Positions 52,247-63,260 of a stretch of 64,000 nucleotides of DNA are shown in pieces. The position numbers were made by a program, and so were the translations under genes. This stretch comes from Methylobacterium sp. Leaf465 (GTDB lineage: Bacteria; Pseudomonadota; Alphaproteobacteria; Rhizobiales; Beijerinckiaceae), in the NCBI RefSeq assembly GCF_001424705.1, contig NZ_LMRA01000012.1, positions 283,977 through 347,976 on the forward strand, given 5' to 3'. Every line of letters begins with the position of its first letter. Position 1 is the first letter of the stretch. Below the pieces are notes generated by a model. The model was not told the origin of the DNA and searched no databases. It saw nothing but the letters and a program-made list of their open reading frames with translations.

Positions 52247-55200
52247 ATGCGGTTCGAACGGCGCCATACCACGGCCGGACAATCCCCTTACGCGACGATT
52301 CCCTTTCGCAAGACCCTGAGCGAGATCCGCAACCCGGACGGTTCCACGGTCTTCCGCCTCGACGGGATCGAGGTGCCGGAGAGCTGGTCCCAGGTGGCCA
52401 GCGACGTCCTCGCGCAGAAGTACTTCCGCAAGGCCGGCGTACCGGCGGCCCTGAAGAAGGTCGAGGAGAACGACGTGCCGTCGTTCCTGTGGCGTTCGGA
52501 GCCGGATCTCGTCGCGCTGGCCGAGCTGCCCGAGGCCGAGCGCTACGTTTCCGAGATCTCGTCGACGCAGGTCTTCGACCGTCTCGCCGGCTGCTGGACC
52601 TACTGGGGCTGGAAGGGCGGTTACTTCACGTCCGAGGCGGACGCCTCGGCCTTCCTCGACGAGCTGCGCTTCATGCTCGCCCGCCAGATGGTGGCGCCGA
52701 ACTCGCCGCAATGGTTCAATACCGGCCTCCACTGGGCCTACGGCATCGATGGCCCGGCGCAGGGGCACTACTACGTCGATTACCGCACCGGTGAACTGAC
52801 GAAGTCCGCCTCGTCCTACGAGCACCCGCAGCCGCATGCCTGCTTCATCCAGGGCGTGCAGGACGACCTCGTCAACGAGGGCGGCATCATGGACCTCTGG
52901 GTCCGCGAGGCGCGCCTGTTCAAGTACGGCTCGGGCACCGGCTCGAACTTCTCGCTGCTGCGCGGCGAGAACGAGAAGCTCGGCGGCGGCGGCAAGTCCT
53001 CCGGCCTGATGTCCTTCCTCAAGATCGGCGACCGGGCCGCGGGCGCGATCAAGTCGGGTGGCACCACCCGGCGCGCGGCCAAGATGGTCATCGTCGACAT
53101 CGACCATCCGGATATCGAGCAGTACATCGACTGGAAGGTGAAGGAGGAGCAGAAGGTCGCTGCCCTCGTCACAGGCTCCAAGATCGTCTCCAAGCACCTG
53201 AGCGCGGTGATGAAGGCCTGCACCCAGTGCGAGGCCGAGGGCGATGCCTGCTTCGACCCCGAGCGCAATCCCGTCCTGAAGAAGGCCGTCAAGGCCGCCC
53301 GCAAGGACGCGGTACCGGATTCCTACACGAAGCGCGTGATCCAGTTCGCCCGCCAGGGCTTCACCAAGATCGACTTCCCCGTCTACGACACCGACTGGGA
53401 TTCGGAAGCCTACCTCACCGTCGCCGGCCAGAACTCCAACAACTCGGTCTCCCTCACCGACGACTTCCTGCGCGCGGTCGAGTCCGATGCCGACTGGAAC
53501 CTCACCGCCCGCACCACCGGCAAGACCACGAAGACCGTGAAGGCCCGCGATCTTTGGGAAAAGATCGGTGAGGCCGCCTGGGCTTCGGCCGATCCGGGCC
53601 TGCACTTCAACACGACGATGAACGACTGGCACACCTGCCCGGCGGGCGGCCGGATCCGGGCGTCGAATCCGTGCTCCGAATACATGTTCCTCGACGACAC
53701 CGCCTGCAACCTGGCCTCGGCCAACCTGCTGACGATGTACGACCGCGCCACGAACCACTTCGACGTTGCGACCTTCGAGCATCTCAACCGCCTCTGGACG
53801 GTCGTGCTCGAGATCTCGGTGATGATGGCGCAGTTTCCCTCAAAGGAGATCGCAGAGCTCTCGTACCGCTACCGCACCCTCGGTCTGGGCTACGCCAATA
53901 TCGGCGGCCTGCTGATGAGCATGGGCCTGCCCTACGACTCCGAGAAGGGTCGTGCGCTGGCCGGCGCCCTCACGGCGATCATGACCGGCGTGGCCTACGC
54001 CACCTCCGCCGAGATGGCCGGCGAACTCGGGGCCTTCCCGGCCTACGAGGAGAACGCGGATGCCATGCTCAAGGTGATCCGCAACCACCGTCGCGCCGCC
54101 CACGGCGAGGCGGAGGGCTACGAGTTCCTCTCGATCGCCCCGGTGCCCCTCGATCTGGCCAACGTGCCCCAAACCGACATCGCCGAGCGGGCGAAGCACG
54201 CCTGGGACCGCGCCCTGGCGCTGGGCGAGGAGCATGGCTACCGCAACGCTCAGGCGACCGTCATCGCGCCCACCGGCACGATCGGCCTCGTGATGGATTG
54301 CGACACCACCGGCATCGAGCCGGACTTCGCCCTGGTGAAGTTCAAGAAGCTCGCTGGCGGCGGCTACTTCAAGATCATCAACCGCGCGGTGCCGGATGCC
54401 CTGCGCACCCTCGGCTACCGGGAATCCGAGATCGCCGAGATCGAGGCCTACGCGGTCGGCCACGGCTCGATGGGCCAGGCGCCGGCGATCAACCCCGGGT
54501 CGCTCCGCGCCAAGGGCTTCACCGACGACAAGCTCGCGGCGGTGGAGGCGGGCCTGAAGTCGGCCTTCGACATCAAGTTCGTGTTCAACCGCTGGACCCT
54601 GGGCGACGACTTCCTGAAGGACGTGCTCAAGGTTCCGGCCGAGAAGCTTGCCGATCCGACCTTCGAGATCCTGCCCTTCCTGGGCTATTCGAAGAAGGAC
54701 ATCGAAGCGGCCAACACCCACATCTGCGGTGCGATGACCCTGGAGGGTGCGCCCTTCCTCAAGCCGGAACACTACGCGGTGTTCGATTGCGCCAACCCGT
54801 GCGGCCGCATCGGCAAGCGCTACCTCTCGGTGGAGAGCCACATCCGCATGATGGCGGCGGCGCAGCCCTTCATCTCGGGCGCCATCTCCAAGACCATCAA
54901 CATGCCCAACGACGCGACGGTCGAGGATTGCAAGAACGCTTACAAGCTGTCCTGGACCCTGGCCCTCAAGGCCAACGCCCTCTACCGCGACGGCTCGAAG
55001 CTCTCGCAGCCCCTGAACTCGGCCCTGATCGCCGACGAGGACGACGACGCCGAGGACTTGGTCGAGGCGCTGATCGCGGCCCCGGCCGCCGCCAAGGCCG
55101 CGCAGGTCGCGGAGAAGATCGTCGAGCGGGTGATCGAGCGCGTCGAGCGCATCCGCTCCCGCGAGAAGATGCCCCATCGTCGCAAGGGCTACACCCAGAA

Positions 55201-55993
55201 GGCGGTCGTGGGCGGGCACAAGGTCTACCTGCGGACCGGCGAGTACGATGACGGTCGCCTCGGCGAGATCTTCATCGACATGCACAAGGAAGGCGCCACT
55301 TTCCGCAGCCTGATGAACAACTTCGCTATCGCGATCTCGCTTGGGCTCCAGTACGGCGTGCCGCTGGAGGAATACGTCGAGGCCTTCACTTTCACCCGCT
55401 TCGAACCCGCGGGCTTCGTGCAAGGCAACGACGCGATCAAGAACGCGACTTCGCTCCTCGACTACGTCTTCCGCGAGCTCGCCGTGTCCTACCTCGGCCG
55501 CGCGGATCTGGCCCACGTCAACCCGTCCGAGATCGGAGGCACGGTGATCGGCGGCGGCGAGACCGACACCACCCGCGAGCCCGGCCGGACGGAAGCCACC
55601 GCCTCCAGCGTCGTCTCCCGCGGCCTCCTGCGTGGCTCGGCCGACCGGCTCACCCTGATCCAGGGAGGACCGGCCGGCGGCACCGTCGGTGTCGGCGCGG
55701 CAACCTCCGGCCAGACCACCCCCGCCGGCGGCGTGGTCCATGCGCTGCGCGGTGCCACGGCTTTGAAGGCCGAGCCGGTCCAGGCCGGCCAGGCCGAGGC
55801 CCTGGTCAATGCCTTGCCCTTCGCCAAGCCCGACCCGATCAAACCCGAGCGCACGGTCTCCGATCGCCGCGCCGAGGCGAAGATGAAGGGCTACGTCGGC
55901 GAAGCCTGCCCAGAATGCGCGAACTTCACGCTCGTCCGGAACGGCACCTGCCTGAAGTGCGACACCTGCGGCTCGACGACCGGCTGCTCGTAA
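52247..55993 (+). CDS. nrdJ: Vitamin B12-dependent (class II) ribonucleotide reductase
   Basis: This 1248-residue enzyme reduces ribonucleotides to deoxyribonucleotides using adenosylcobalamin to create the active-site thiyl radical, so it works with or without oxygen. Features are an N-terminal segment ending [22 protein letters not shown] site in [16 protein letters not shown], and the catalytic [21 protein letters not shown] (N-x-C-x-E). Further on are [21 protein letters not shown] and [20 protein letters not shown]. The C-terminal redox/zinc part has [29 protein letters not shown] Gly/Thr-rich ~140-residue region (residues ~1100-1200) joins them. Length suits the alphaproteobacterial NrdJ type. 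Confidence 0.96.
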   Translation: MRFERRHTTAGQSPYATIPFRKTLSEIRNPDGSTVFRLDGIEVPESWSQVASDVLAQKYFRKAGVPAALKKVEENDVPSFLWRSEPDLVALAELPEAERYVSEISSTQVFDRLAGCWTYWGWKGGYFTSEADASAFLDELRFMLARQMVAPNSPQWFNTGLHWAYGIDGPAQGHYYVDYRTGELTKSASSYEHPQPHACFIQGVQDDLVNEGGIMDLWVREARLFKYGSGTGSNFSLLRGENEKLGGGGKSSGLMSFLKIGDRAAGAIKSGGTTRRAAKMVIVDIDHPDIEQYIDWKVKEEQKVAALVTGSKIVSKHLSAVMKACTQCEAEGDACFDPERNPVLKKAVKAARKDAVPDSYTKRVIQFARQGFTKIDFPVYDTDWDSEAYLTVAGQNSNNSVSLTDDFLRAVESDADWNLTARTTGKTTKTVKARDLWEKIGEAAWASADPGLHFNTTMNDWHTCPAGGRIRASNPCSEYMFLDDTACNLASANLLTMYDRATNHFDVATFEHLNRLWTVVLEISVMMAQFPSKEIAELSYRYRTLGLGYANIGGLLMSMGLPYDSEKGRALAGALTAIMTGVAYATSAEMAGELGAFPAYEENADAMLKVIRNHRRAAHGEAEGYEFLSIAPVPLDLANVPQTDIAERAKHAWDRALALGEEHGYRNAQATVIAPTGTIGLVMDCDTTGIEPDFALVKFKKLAGGGYFKIINRAVPDALRTLGYRESEIAEIEAYAVGHGSMGQAPAINPGSLRAKGFTDDKLAAVEAGLKSAFDIKFVFNRWTLGDDFLKDVLKVPAEKLADPTFEILPFLGYSKKDIEAANTHICGAMTLEGAPFLKPEHYAVFDCANPCGRIGKRYLSVESHIRMMAAAQPFISGAISKTINMPNDATVEDCKNAYKLSWTLALKANALYRDGSKLSQPLNSALIADEDDDAEDLVEALIAAPAAAKAAQVAEKIVERVIERVERIRSREKMPHRRKGYTQKAVVGGHKVYLRTGEYDDGRLGEIFIDMHKEGATFRSLMNNFAIAISLGLQYGVPLEEYVEAFTFTRFEPAGFVQGNDAIKNATSLLDYVFRELAVSYLGRADLAHVNPSEIGGTVIGGGETDTTREPGRTEATASSVVSRGLLRGSADRLTLIQGGPAGGTVGVGAATSGQTTPAGGVVHALRGATALKAEPVQAGQAEALVNALPFAKPDPIKPERTVSDRRAEAKMKGYVGEACPECANFTLVRNGTCLKCDTCGSTTGCS

Positions 55994-56010
55994 GTCTCGG
56001 GAACTTTCGG

Positions 56011-56043
56011 AACGGCCGCGCGATCCCCGTCGCGCGGCCGTTT
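56011..56043 (+). terminator. Terminator after nrdJ
   Basis: AACGGCCGCGCGA and TCGCGCGGCCGTT form a perfect 13-bp stem with a short loop, ending in TTT, 17 bases after the nrdJ stop. Confidence 0.8.
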
Positions 56044-56068
56044 CGCGTGACGGGAACGGAACCCATCC

Positions 56069-56794
56069 ATGTCTGCCTCGTCGCCCAGCGCCGTGGTGAT
56101 CGGCGCCTCCGGCGGGATCGGCCGGGCCCTCGTCGCCGGCCTCGTGGGCCGGGGGACCTACGGATCGGTCTTCGCCCTCTCGCGGTCGGGGACCGTCGAG
56201 GCTGGGCCCGCGGCGGTGGGACCGATCGACCTGACCGATGAGGCGTCCGTCCGTATCTCGGCCGAGCGCGTCGGGCGTCACGGTCCGGTGGGTCTCGTCG
56301 TCGTCGCTGCGGGGCTCCTGCACGGGTCCGGCGTCGCGCCCGAGAAGGCGATCCGGGCCCTGGATCCGGCGGCCATGGCCGCGGTCTTCGCGGTGAACGC
56401 GATCGGTCCGGCCCTGGCGGCCAAGTACTTCCTGCCCCTGATGCCGCGGGCCGGGCGCAGCGTCTTCGCCGCGCTGTCGGCGCGAGTCGGCTCGATCTCC
56501 GACAATCGTCTCGGTGGCTGGTACGCCTACCGCGCGTCGAAGGCGGCCCTGAATCAGATCCTGCGCACCCTTGCGATCGAGGCACGACGCACCCACCCCG
56601 ATGCGATCGTGGCGGGCCTGCATCCCGGCACCGTGACCACGGCCCTGTCCGAACCCTTCCGACCGGACCCCAACACCCCCGGTCTGTTCACCCCCGAGAC
56701 GAGCGCGGCGCACCTGCTGCGGGTGATCGAGGGGCTCGGGCCGGAGGATACGGGCGGGGTCTTTGCCTGGGATGGACGCCGCGTTCCCGCCTGA
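56069..56794 (+). CDS. Short-chain dehydrogenase/reductase
   Basis: This 241-residue NAD(P)-dependent oxidoreductase has VVIGASGGIGRALVAGLVGRG (TGxxxGxG-type loop), VVVAAGLLHG, VNAIGPALAAKYFLPLM, the catalytic Ser in AALSARVGSI and YAYRASKAAL (YxxxK). The C-terminal GLHPGTVTTALSEPF agrees with the CsgA/C-factor branch of the family. Substrate unknown. It starts 26 bases after the nrdJ terminator hairpin, on the same strand, and so probably has its own promoter. Confidence 0.9.
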   Translation: MSASSPSAVVIGASGGIGRALVAGLVGRGTYGSVFALSRSGTVEAGPAAVGPIDLTDEASVRISAERVGRHGPVGLVVVAAGLLHGSGVAPEKAIRALDPAAMAAVFAVNAIGPALAAKYFLPLMPRAGRSVFAALSARVGSISDNRLGGWYAYRASKAALNQILRTLAIEARRTHPDAIVAGLHPGTVTTALSEPFRPDPNTPGLFTPETSAAHLLRVIEGLGPEDTGGVFAWDGRRVPA

Positions 56795-56984
56795 TCCGGT
56801 TCCGGGCGTCGCATGGGGACCGGAAGGACCGATGTTGCTCCCCGGCAACGGCGCGAACCATACGGACGAGGCAGGAACGTCCGATGTCGGACGAACGATG
56901 TCGCCCCGGCGAGGATGGTGCTAGACCGAAGCAGGTCCTGTCGGCCGGGCGATCCGCCGTCGGCGCGCGGCCGGGAGCCACATC

Positions 56985-59411
56985 GTGCCGGACTGCGCTG
57001 GCCCTCCAGGCCTCTCGACCTTGGCGGATGCCGGGACGACCCCCTCGCAAAGGCGATTCGCGGTTGCGGTCGCCGCCGCCTTCGGGCTTCTGACGCTCGC
57101 CCTCCTGCCCATCGTGGCGGAGCCGATGAGCGCGATGCCGGGATTCGTCCCGAGCTACCAAGCCGCGCTGATCACGGTCTACGCGGTCACAACCTGCCTT
57201 TTCTTCGCGCAATACCGGCGCACCCGGTCGGTGCCGCTGCTGGTTCTCGCCGCCGGCAGTCTGTTCACGACACTCATCGTCGCGGTTCAACTCCTCAGCT
57301 TCCCGGGCCTGTTCGGCCCGGGACGGATCATCGGCTCGGGGCCGGGCACCACGACCTGGCTCTGGACCCTATGGCATGTGGGGCCGCCGCTCTTCGCCCT
57401 GCCCTACGCGATCATGGAGGGCGACCGGCGCCCGCGCCTCGTGCCGCACGCCCGGGTCGGGGCCGTCGGCGGCCTCACCGCCCTGGCCGTCGCAGCCGCC
57501 GCCGGTGGGCTGAGCTGGATCGTCGTCGCCTACGTCGACTATCTGCCCCGCAGCGTCGAGGGCGACAATTACTGGCTGCTGACCACGTCGGGAGTCGGTC
57601 CGGCCGTGGTGCTCCTCACGGTGGCGGCCCTTGCGACCCTGTGCTGGCGCACGCGCCTGCGCACCGTGCTGCAGCTCTGGCTCGCGGTTTCGCTGCTGCT
57701 CCTCGTCTTCGACAACCTCATCACCCTGCCGGGCGCCGCCCGGGGTACGGTGGGCTGGTTCGCCGGGCGGCTGGAGGCCCTGGCGGCCGGCATCGTCGTC
57801 CTGGCCGTCTACCTGCGCGAGGTCGACGTCCTCTACGGCGCCGCGGAGGCGGCCGCCGTCCAGAGCGAGCGCCAGCGGGCCGAGCTCGAGATTGCCCGCG
57901 ACAACGTCGCGATCGCCCTCGAGGCCGCGGATATGGGCAACTGGACCCTCGACCTCCGGACCGGGGCCTCCGTTCGCACGCTGCGGCACGACCGCATCTT
58001 CGGCTACGACAGCCTGCTTCCGCGCTGGGGCCTCGCCGACTTCCTCGGGCATGTGGTTGTTGACGACCGGGCGCTGGCGGAAGCCGCCATGGCGCGGGCG
58101 CAGGTGGAGAACATCCTCTGTTTCCAGTGTCGCATCACCCGGGCCGGGGACGGTGCCGAGCGCTGGATCGACGTGCGCGGCCGGCTCTATCGGGACCCGG
58201 ATGGAACCCCCGCCAGCATGGCCGGCGTGGTCATCGACACCACCGATCGGCACGAGGCCGAGCAGCGCCTCAGCCAGGCGCAGAAGATGGAGGCGATCGG
58301 CCAGCTCACGGGAGGCGTCGCCCACGACTTCAACAACCTCCTCACGGTCATCGTCGGAAACCTCGACATGATCGTGCGCCGGCCCGACAACGCCCAGCGG
58401 GTCGAGCGGCTGGCGACCTCGGCGATGACGGCGGCCCGGCGCGGAGCTGAGGTCACCGAGAAGCTCCTCTCGTTCTCGCGCCGGCAGGTTCTGCGACCCG
58501 AGACCGTCAATCCCAACCACCTCATCAAGGACTTCCAGGGCCTGCTGCAGCGCGCGGTCGGCGAGACCGTCGACATCGTCCTCGACCTCGACGCGGCCCT
58601 CGATCCCGTCCGCCTCGATCCCGGGCAATTCGAGAGCGCCATCCTGAACCTCGCGGTGAATGCCCGCGACGCCATGCCGAGTGGCGGCACCCTGACGATC
58701 CGGACCGAGAACCTGTCCCTCACCCCGGAGCGCCGGGCGGCCTGGCCCGATCTGTCCCCCGGCGATTACGTCCGCGTCACGGTCACGGATACCGGCCTCG
58801 GCATGGATGCGGCCACGGCCGCCCGCGCCTTCGAGCCGTTCTTCACCACCAAGGATGTCGGGAAAGGCACCGGGCTCGGTCTGAGCCAGGTCTACGGCTT
58901 CGCGCGCCAGGGCGGCGGGCAGGTCCGGGTCGCGAGCGCGCCGGGCCAGGGCACCAGCATCACCATCGACCTGCCGCGCTCGGCCGAGCCGGTCGTGCAG
59001 GCCGCCCGGACGGACGGGCTTCTGCCGCTGCGTCGGGCCGCGGAGGGCGAGGTCGTCCTGGTGGTCGAGGACGAGGCCGCCGTGCTGGAGATGGCGGTGG
59101 AGAGCCTGTCGGAACTCGGCTACCGGACCCTCACCGCCACCCATGCGGCCGAGGCGCTGGAACGCCTCAAGGGACCGGAGCGCATCGACATCCTGTTCTC
59201 CGACGTGGTCATGCCCGGCGGGATGAACGGCGTCGAGCTTGCGACCCACGCCCGGGCCCTGCGTCCCGGTCTGCGGGTGCTGCTCGCCTCGGGCTATACC
59301 GGCTCGGCCCTCGGCGAGCAGGGCGTTCCCGTCGACCTGCCGCTCCTCAGCAAGCCCTACCGGCGCGAGGATCTCGCCGACAAGCTGCGTCTGGTGATGG
59401 TCGGACGCTGA
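56985..59411 (+). CDS. Hybrid sensor histidine kinase with MASE4-like membrane sensor, PAS and receiver domains
   Basis: This 808-residue membrane kinase starts at a GTG at 56985 behind CCGGGAGCC. Residues ~25-285 form about eight hydrophobic helices of the MASE4 type (VPSYQAALITVYAVTTCLFFAQY, LWTLWHVGPPLFALPYAI). A PAS domain (~300-420) with a PAC-like RWIDVRGRLYRDPDGTPASMAGVVIDTT leads to HisKA with GQLTGGVAHDFNNLLTVIV (His ~446). The HATPase follows (NLAVNARDAMP, DTGLGMDA, KGTGLGLSQVYGF), then a receiver domain (~690-805) with LVVEDEAAVLEMA and ILFSDVVMPGGMNG (Asp ~739). No cognate regulator is adjacent. Confidence 0.92.
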   Translation: MPDCAGPPGLSTLADAGTTPSQRRFAVAVAAAFGLLTLALLPIVAEPMSAMPGFVPSYQAALITVYAVTTCLFFAQYRRTRSVPLLVLAAGSLFTTLIVAVQLLSFPGLFGPGRIIGSGPGTTTWLWTLWHVGPPLFALPYAIMEGDRRPRLVPHARVGAVGGLTALAVAAAAGGLSWIVVAYVDYLPRSVEGDNYWLLTTSGVGPAVVLLTVAALATLCWRTRLRTVLQLWLAVSLLLLVFDNLITLPGAARGTVGWFAGRLEALAAGIVVLAVYLREVDVLYGAAEAAAVQSERQRAELEIARDNVAIALEAADMGNWTLDLRTGASVRTLRHDRIFGYDSLLPRWGLADFLGHVVVDDRALAEAAMARAQVENILCFQCRITRAGDGAERWIDVRGRLYRDPDGTPASMAGVVIDTTDRHEAEQRLSQAQKMEAIGQLTGGVAHDFNNLLTVIVGNLDMIVRRPDNAQRVERLATSAMTAARRGAEVTEKLLSFSRRQVLRPETVNPNHLIKDFQGLLQRAVGETVDIVLDLDAALDPVRLDPGQFESAILNLAVNARDAMPSGGTLTIRTENLSLTPERRAAWPDLSPGDYVRVTVTDTGLGMDAATAARAFEPFFTTKDVGKGTGLGLSQVYGFARQGGGQVRVASAPGQGTSITIDLPRSAEPVVQAARTDGLLPLRRAAEGEVVLVVEDEAAVLEMAVESLSELGYRTLTATHAAEALERLKGPERIDILFSDVVMPGGMNGVELATHARALRPGLRVLLASGYTGSALGEQGVPVDLPLLSKPYRREDLADKLRLVMVGR

Positions 59412-59427
59412 CGTCGGTACCGGTGCG

Positions 59428-60654
59428 TCAGGGCTTCGGCAGCATCCGGTCGCTGATGATCCGGCGCTGGATCTCGCTCGTTCCCTCGAAGATCGTCGTC
59501 AGACGCGCGTCGCGCCAGTAGCGCTCCACCCGGCGTTCGGTGGTGTAGCCGTTCCCGCCATGGAGCTGCATCGCCTGGTTGGTGACCCGCACCGCCATTT
59601 CCGTGGCGACGAGCTTGACCATGGCCGACTCGCTCTCGGCCGGTTCGCCGGCGTCGAGCAGGTGCGCCACCTGGTTCCAGAAGGCGCGGGCCTGTGCGAC
59701 GTCGGCCGCCATGTCGGCCAGGGCGAAGCGCAGGGCCTGGAAGTCGCCGATCGGGTGCCCGAACTGCTCGCGCTCCTGCAGATAGGCCTGGCAATCCTCC
59801 AGGGCCGCCCGGGCCACGCCGACCGCGCGGGCCGCCGTGTGCACCCGTGCGATGTTGAGCCCCCGCTGGACCGAAGCGAAGCCCCCGGAATCCGCGTCGG
59901 CGCCCTGGTCGCCGTAGAGCCCGGTGAGGCGATCGGTCTCCGGCACCCGCACGCCGTCGAGGTCCAGTTCGAAGGTGAGGAAGCCGTGATAGCCGATCTT
60001 GTCGATGACCCGGCCGGTCATGCCGGGCGGAAAGGTACCGGGCTCCTTCACGACGAGGAAGGGTTCGAGCCCCGCCGAGCGTGGCTCGCCGGGCTCGGGA
60101 TCGCGGGTCCGGGCCAAGACCTCGACGAAGTCCGCGGCCTTGGCGAAGCCCGCCCAGCGCTTGGTTCCGGTCAACACCCAGGTGTCGCCCTCGCGTACCG
60201 CCCGGGTCTGCACGCCGGCGAGGTCCGAGCCGGCGGTGGGCTCCGAGAGGGCGATGCCGCCGATCCATTGTCCCTTCGCCGACTTCTCCAGAAGGGCCTT
60301 TCGCCGCTCTGGATCGAGGGTCTGGGTGCCGAGACCCTGGCCCCGCGCCAGGATGCTGCCCACCGAGAGCCAGGCCCGGGCGAGTTCCTCGGAGACGAGG
60401 CAGTACTCGAACACGCCGTGGCCGAGGCCGCCCTGCTCGGCCGGGATCGTGATGCCGAACCAGCCCTTGGCGGCCATTTGATCGATGAGGCTTCGCGGCA
60501 TCTCCGCCTTCTGCGGATCGAGCGCGTCGGCGAGCGGCATCACGACGTCCCGGGCGAAATCGCGTGCCTCGGCCTGCAGCTTGGCCCGCGCCTCGGTCCG
60601 CCAGGGGCTCAGGAGCTCTGGCGGCGTCGGTTCCATGCGCTCGCGCTTCGCCAT
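59428..60654 (-). CDS. Acyl-CoA dehydrogenase
   Basis: This 408-residue FAD flavoenzyme oxidises an acyl-CoA at the alpha-beta bond. Motifs are GWFGITIPAEQGGLGHGVFEYCLVSEELARAW, IGGIALSEPTAGSDLAGVQTRAV (FAD/substrate loop), FELDLDGVRVPETDRL, REQFGHPIGDFQALRFALADMAADVAQAR, and the C-terminal QLHGGNGYTTERRVERYWRDARLTTIFEGTSEIQ with the catalytic Glu near residue 390. It is shorter than methylsuccinyl-CoA dehydrogenase, so it is not that enzyme. Chain-length preference cannot be read. It stands alone, convergent with the hybrid kinase and divergent from the phytochrome. Confidence 0.93.
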   Translation of the reverse strand: MAKRERMEPTPPELLSPWRTEARAKLQAEARDFARDVVMPLADALDPQKAEMPRSLIDQMAAKGWFGITIPAEQGGLGHGVFEYCLVSEELARAWLSVGSILARGQGLGTQTLDPERRKALLEKSAKGQWIGGIALSEPTAGSDLAGVQTRAVREGDTWVLTGTKRWAGFAKAADFVEVLARTRDPEPGEPRSAGLEPFLVVKEPGTFPPGMTGRVIDKIGYHGFLTFELDLDGVRVPETDRLTGLYGDQGADADSGGFASVQRGLNIARVHTAARAVGVARAALEDCQAYLQEREQFGHPIGDFQALRFALADMAADVAQARAFWNQVAHLLDAGEPAESESAMVKLVATEMAVRVTNQAMQLHGGNGYTTERRVERYWRDARLTTIFEGTSEIQRRIISDRMLPKP

Positions 60655-60902
60655 GTCGTCCCCCCCCTTGTCGTCGATCCCGCCGCGTTGGACGGAGTCG
60701 ATCCTCTGCGGAAGCTAGAGCGGCCCGCAGGGATGTCGACCGGAGATTGCGGGGCTGGCGGGCGCGACGGGGTACGGGAGTTCTCGCGGTCTGTTGTGGC
60801 TGCGGCGCGCCGGGTCGCGTTGCGCCGCCCGCGCGATCCGCGTAACCAAACGCGAGAGGACGCGCATGACGGGGACGGTCGGGGGGAGCGGAGGCTTTGA
60901 CG

Positions 60903-63257
60903 GTGGATTCGCGGGGGTTGGACATGGGCTTGTCGCCCGCCGAAGCTCTGACCGTCTGCGACCGTGAGCCGATCCACCGCCTCGGGACGCTCCAGCCGCA
61001 CGGCTTCCTCCTCGCCCTCCGGGCGACGGACGGCCGAATCGTCCAGGCGAGTGCCAACGTCCCCGGGGGTGTCGAGGCCTGCCTCGGCCAACCCTGCGAT
61101 GCGGTCTTTCCGGAACTCGCCGGCCTCCTGCTGGAGGGAGCGGCGGAATCCGAGCGCGACGGCGCCCAGTACCTGCGCACCGTGACCCTGGCCACCCCCG
61201 AGGGGCCCCTCGCCTACGACCTCGCGATCCATCGCTCGGCCGGGCTCATCATTCTGGAATTCGAGGCGGTCGCGAGCGTCTTCGCATCCGACCACAGCCT
61301 CGACGCGCTCTACCCGCGCCTGAGCCGCTTCGTGGAGGGTCTGCACGACGCCGCCTCCGTCGCCGCACTGTGTCACCTCGTGGCCGTCGACATCCGCCAC
61401 ATCACCGGCTTCGACCGTACCCTCGTCTATCGGTTCGACCGGGACTGGCACGGCACCGTCATCGCCGAGGATGGCAACGGCGCCTTGCCCTCCTACCTCG
61501 ACCTCCGCTTTCCCGCGTCCGACATCCCCGCCCAGGCCCGGGAGCTCTACCGGCGCAACCGCCTGCGGATCATCCCCGATGCCGGGTACCGGCCGGTCCC
61601 CATCCTGCGGGAGGCCAGCGAGGACGCGGAGCCCCTCGACCTCAGCCAGTCGATTCTGCGCAGCGTTTCGCCGGTGCATGTCGAGTACATGCGCAACATG
61701 GGCACGATGGCGTCGATGTCGGTGTCGATCCTGGTCGACGGCGTCCTCTGGGGCCTGATTTCCTGCCACAATGCCGAGCCCCGCCGCGTGCCGCTCCAGG
61801 CCCGCAACGCCTGCGACTTCCTCACCCGCATCTTCGCGCTTCAGCTCGCGGCCAAGGAGCGTGGCGCGGAGACCGAACAGCGCCTGCGCCTGGGGGCGAT
61901 CCAGTCGCGGCTCCTCGGCTTCATGGCGGAGGAGGAAAACTTCCTCGACGGCTTGCTGAAGCATTCCGACGACGTCCTGGCCCTCGCCGGAGCATCAGGC
62001 GCGGCCGTGATCACCTCGGACACCTGCCGGCTCCTCGGCGCGACGCCGCGGGAATCCGAAGTGCGGGCAATCTACCAATGGCTCTCCAGCGGACCCGGCG
62101 GTGCCGACCTCGTCGCCACGGATGCGCTGAGTGAAGTCTATCCGCCGGCACGCGCCTTCGCCGAACGGGCGAGCGGCCTCTTGGCGATCTCGATCTCGCA
62201 GAAATATGCCAGCTACGTGCTCTGGTTTCGACCCGAGGTGGTGCGCACGGTGAAGTGGGGCGGCGACCCGACCAAGGCCGCCGTGCCCGATCCGGCCGGC
62301 GGCCTCGAACGATTGCACCCTCGGCAATCCTTCGCCATCTGGAAGGAGACACTGCAGAACCGCGCCCTCCCCTGGATGCGGGCTGAGATCGAATCGGTGA
62401 AGGACCTGAGGGCCTCCGTGCTCGGGATCGTTCTGCGGCGGGCCGAGGAGCTCGCCTCCCTGAGCGAGGAATTGCAGCGCTCCAACAAGGAACTGGAAGC
62501 CTTCTCCTACTCGGTCAGCCACGACCTCCGCGCGCCCTTCCGGCATATCGTCGGGTACTCGGAGCTGTTGCGATCGCGCGAAGGCAGCCTCTTATCCGAG
62601 AAGGGGCGGCACTACATCAACACGATCATCGAGGCGGCCTTCTCGGCGGGTACTCTGGTCGACAACCTGCTGCGCTTCTCGCAGATGGGCCGCAACGCCC
62701 TGAACCCGGTCGCCGGCGATCTCAACGCGCTGGTCGAGGAGGTCCGTCGCTCTGTGCTTCGTGACGTCTCCTCCGAGCGGACGATCCACTGGACCATCGG
62801 ACAGCTCGGACGGGTCAACGCCGATCCGGTGATGCTGCGCCTCGTCATCGAAAATCTGCTCTCGAACGCCGTCAAGTACACCCGTGGTCGGACGGATGCG
62901 ACGATCGAGATCGGTCGTCTCGATGGTCGGAGCCCCGACACCGGACAGGAGGACGACGGAGCGGAGCAGGCCGTCTTCTTCGTGCGCGACAACGGCGTCG
63001 GGTTCGACATGGCCTATGTCGACAAGCTGTTCGGGGTGTTCCAGCGCCTGCACCGGGTGGAGGAATTCGAGGGAACCGGCATCGGACTTGCGAATGTGCG
63101 GCGCATCGTCGAGCGCCATGGCGGTCGCACCTGGGCCGAAGGAGCCGTGGGACACGGCGCGACCTTCTACTTCACGCTGCCGACACCGAGGGCGGTGCCC
63201 AATCCGAATGCCGCGAACCGAGCCCGATCGTCGCGGAACCCCAGGGAAGCGCGCTGA
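60903..63257 (+). CDS. Bacteriophytochrome histidine kinase
   Basis: This ~784-residue red/far-red photoreceptor kinase is likely cytosolic. The PAS domain has LTVCDREPIHRLGTLQPHGFLL with the biliverdin-binding Cys near residue 19. The GAF domain has FPASDIPAQARELYRRNRLRIIP (Asp of PASDIP, ~205) and MRNMGTMASMSVSILVDGVLWGLISCHN (chromophore His). The PHY tongue carries WFRPEVVRTVKWGGDP and PRQSF (~473). The HisKA box is SYSVSHDLRAPF (His ~540), with the HATPase at NLLSNAVKY and GTGIGLANVRRIVERHGG. I choose the GTG at 60903, eight bases after GGAGG, over a TTG at 60897. The Rcp1-like regulator follows three bases later. Confidence 0.94.
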   Translation: MDSRGLDMGLSPAEALTVCDREPIHRLGTLQPHGFLLALRATDGRIVQASANVPGGVEACLGQPCDAVFPELAGLLLEGAAESERDGAQYLRTVTLATPEGPLAYDLAIHRSAGLIILEFEAVASVFASDHSLDALYPRLSRFVEGLHDAASVAALCHLVAVDIRHITGFDRTLVYRFDRDWHGTVIAEDGNGALPSYLDLRFPASDIPAQARELYRRNRLRIIPDAGYRPVPILREASEDAEPLDLSQSILRSVSPVHVEYMRNMGTMASMSVSILVDGVLWGLISCHNAEPRRVPLQARNACDFLTRIFALQLAAKERGAETEQRLRLGAIQSRLLGFMAEEENFLDGLLKHSDDVLALAGASGAAVITSDTCRLLGATPRESEVRAIYQWLSSGPGGADLVATDALSEVYPPARAFAERASGLLAISISQKYASYVLWFRPEVVRTVKWGGDPTKAAVPDPAGGLERLHPRQSFAIWKETLQNRALPWMRAEIESVKDLRASVLGIVLRRAEELASLSEELQRSNKELEAFSYSVSHDLRAPFRHIVGYSELLRSREGSLLSEKGRHYINTIIEAAFSAGTLVDNLLRFSQMGRNALNPVAGDLNALVEEVRRSVLRDVSSERTIHWTIGQLGRVNADPVMLRLVIENLLSNAVKYTRGRTDATIEIGRLDGRSPDTGQEDDGAEQAVFFVRDNGVGFDMAYVDKLFGVFQRLHRVEEFEGTGIGLANVRRIVERHGGRTWAEGAVGHGATFYFTLPTPRAVPNPNAANRARSSRNPREAR

Positions 63258-63260
63258 TCC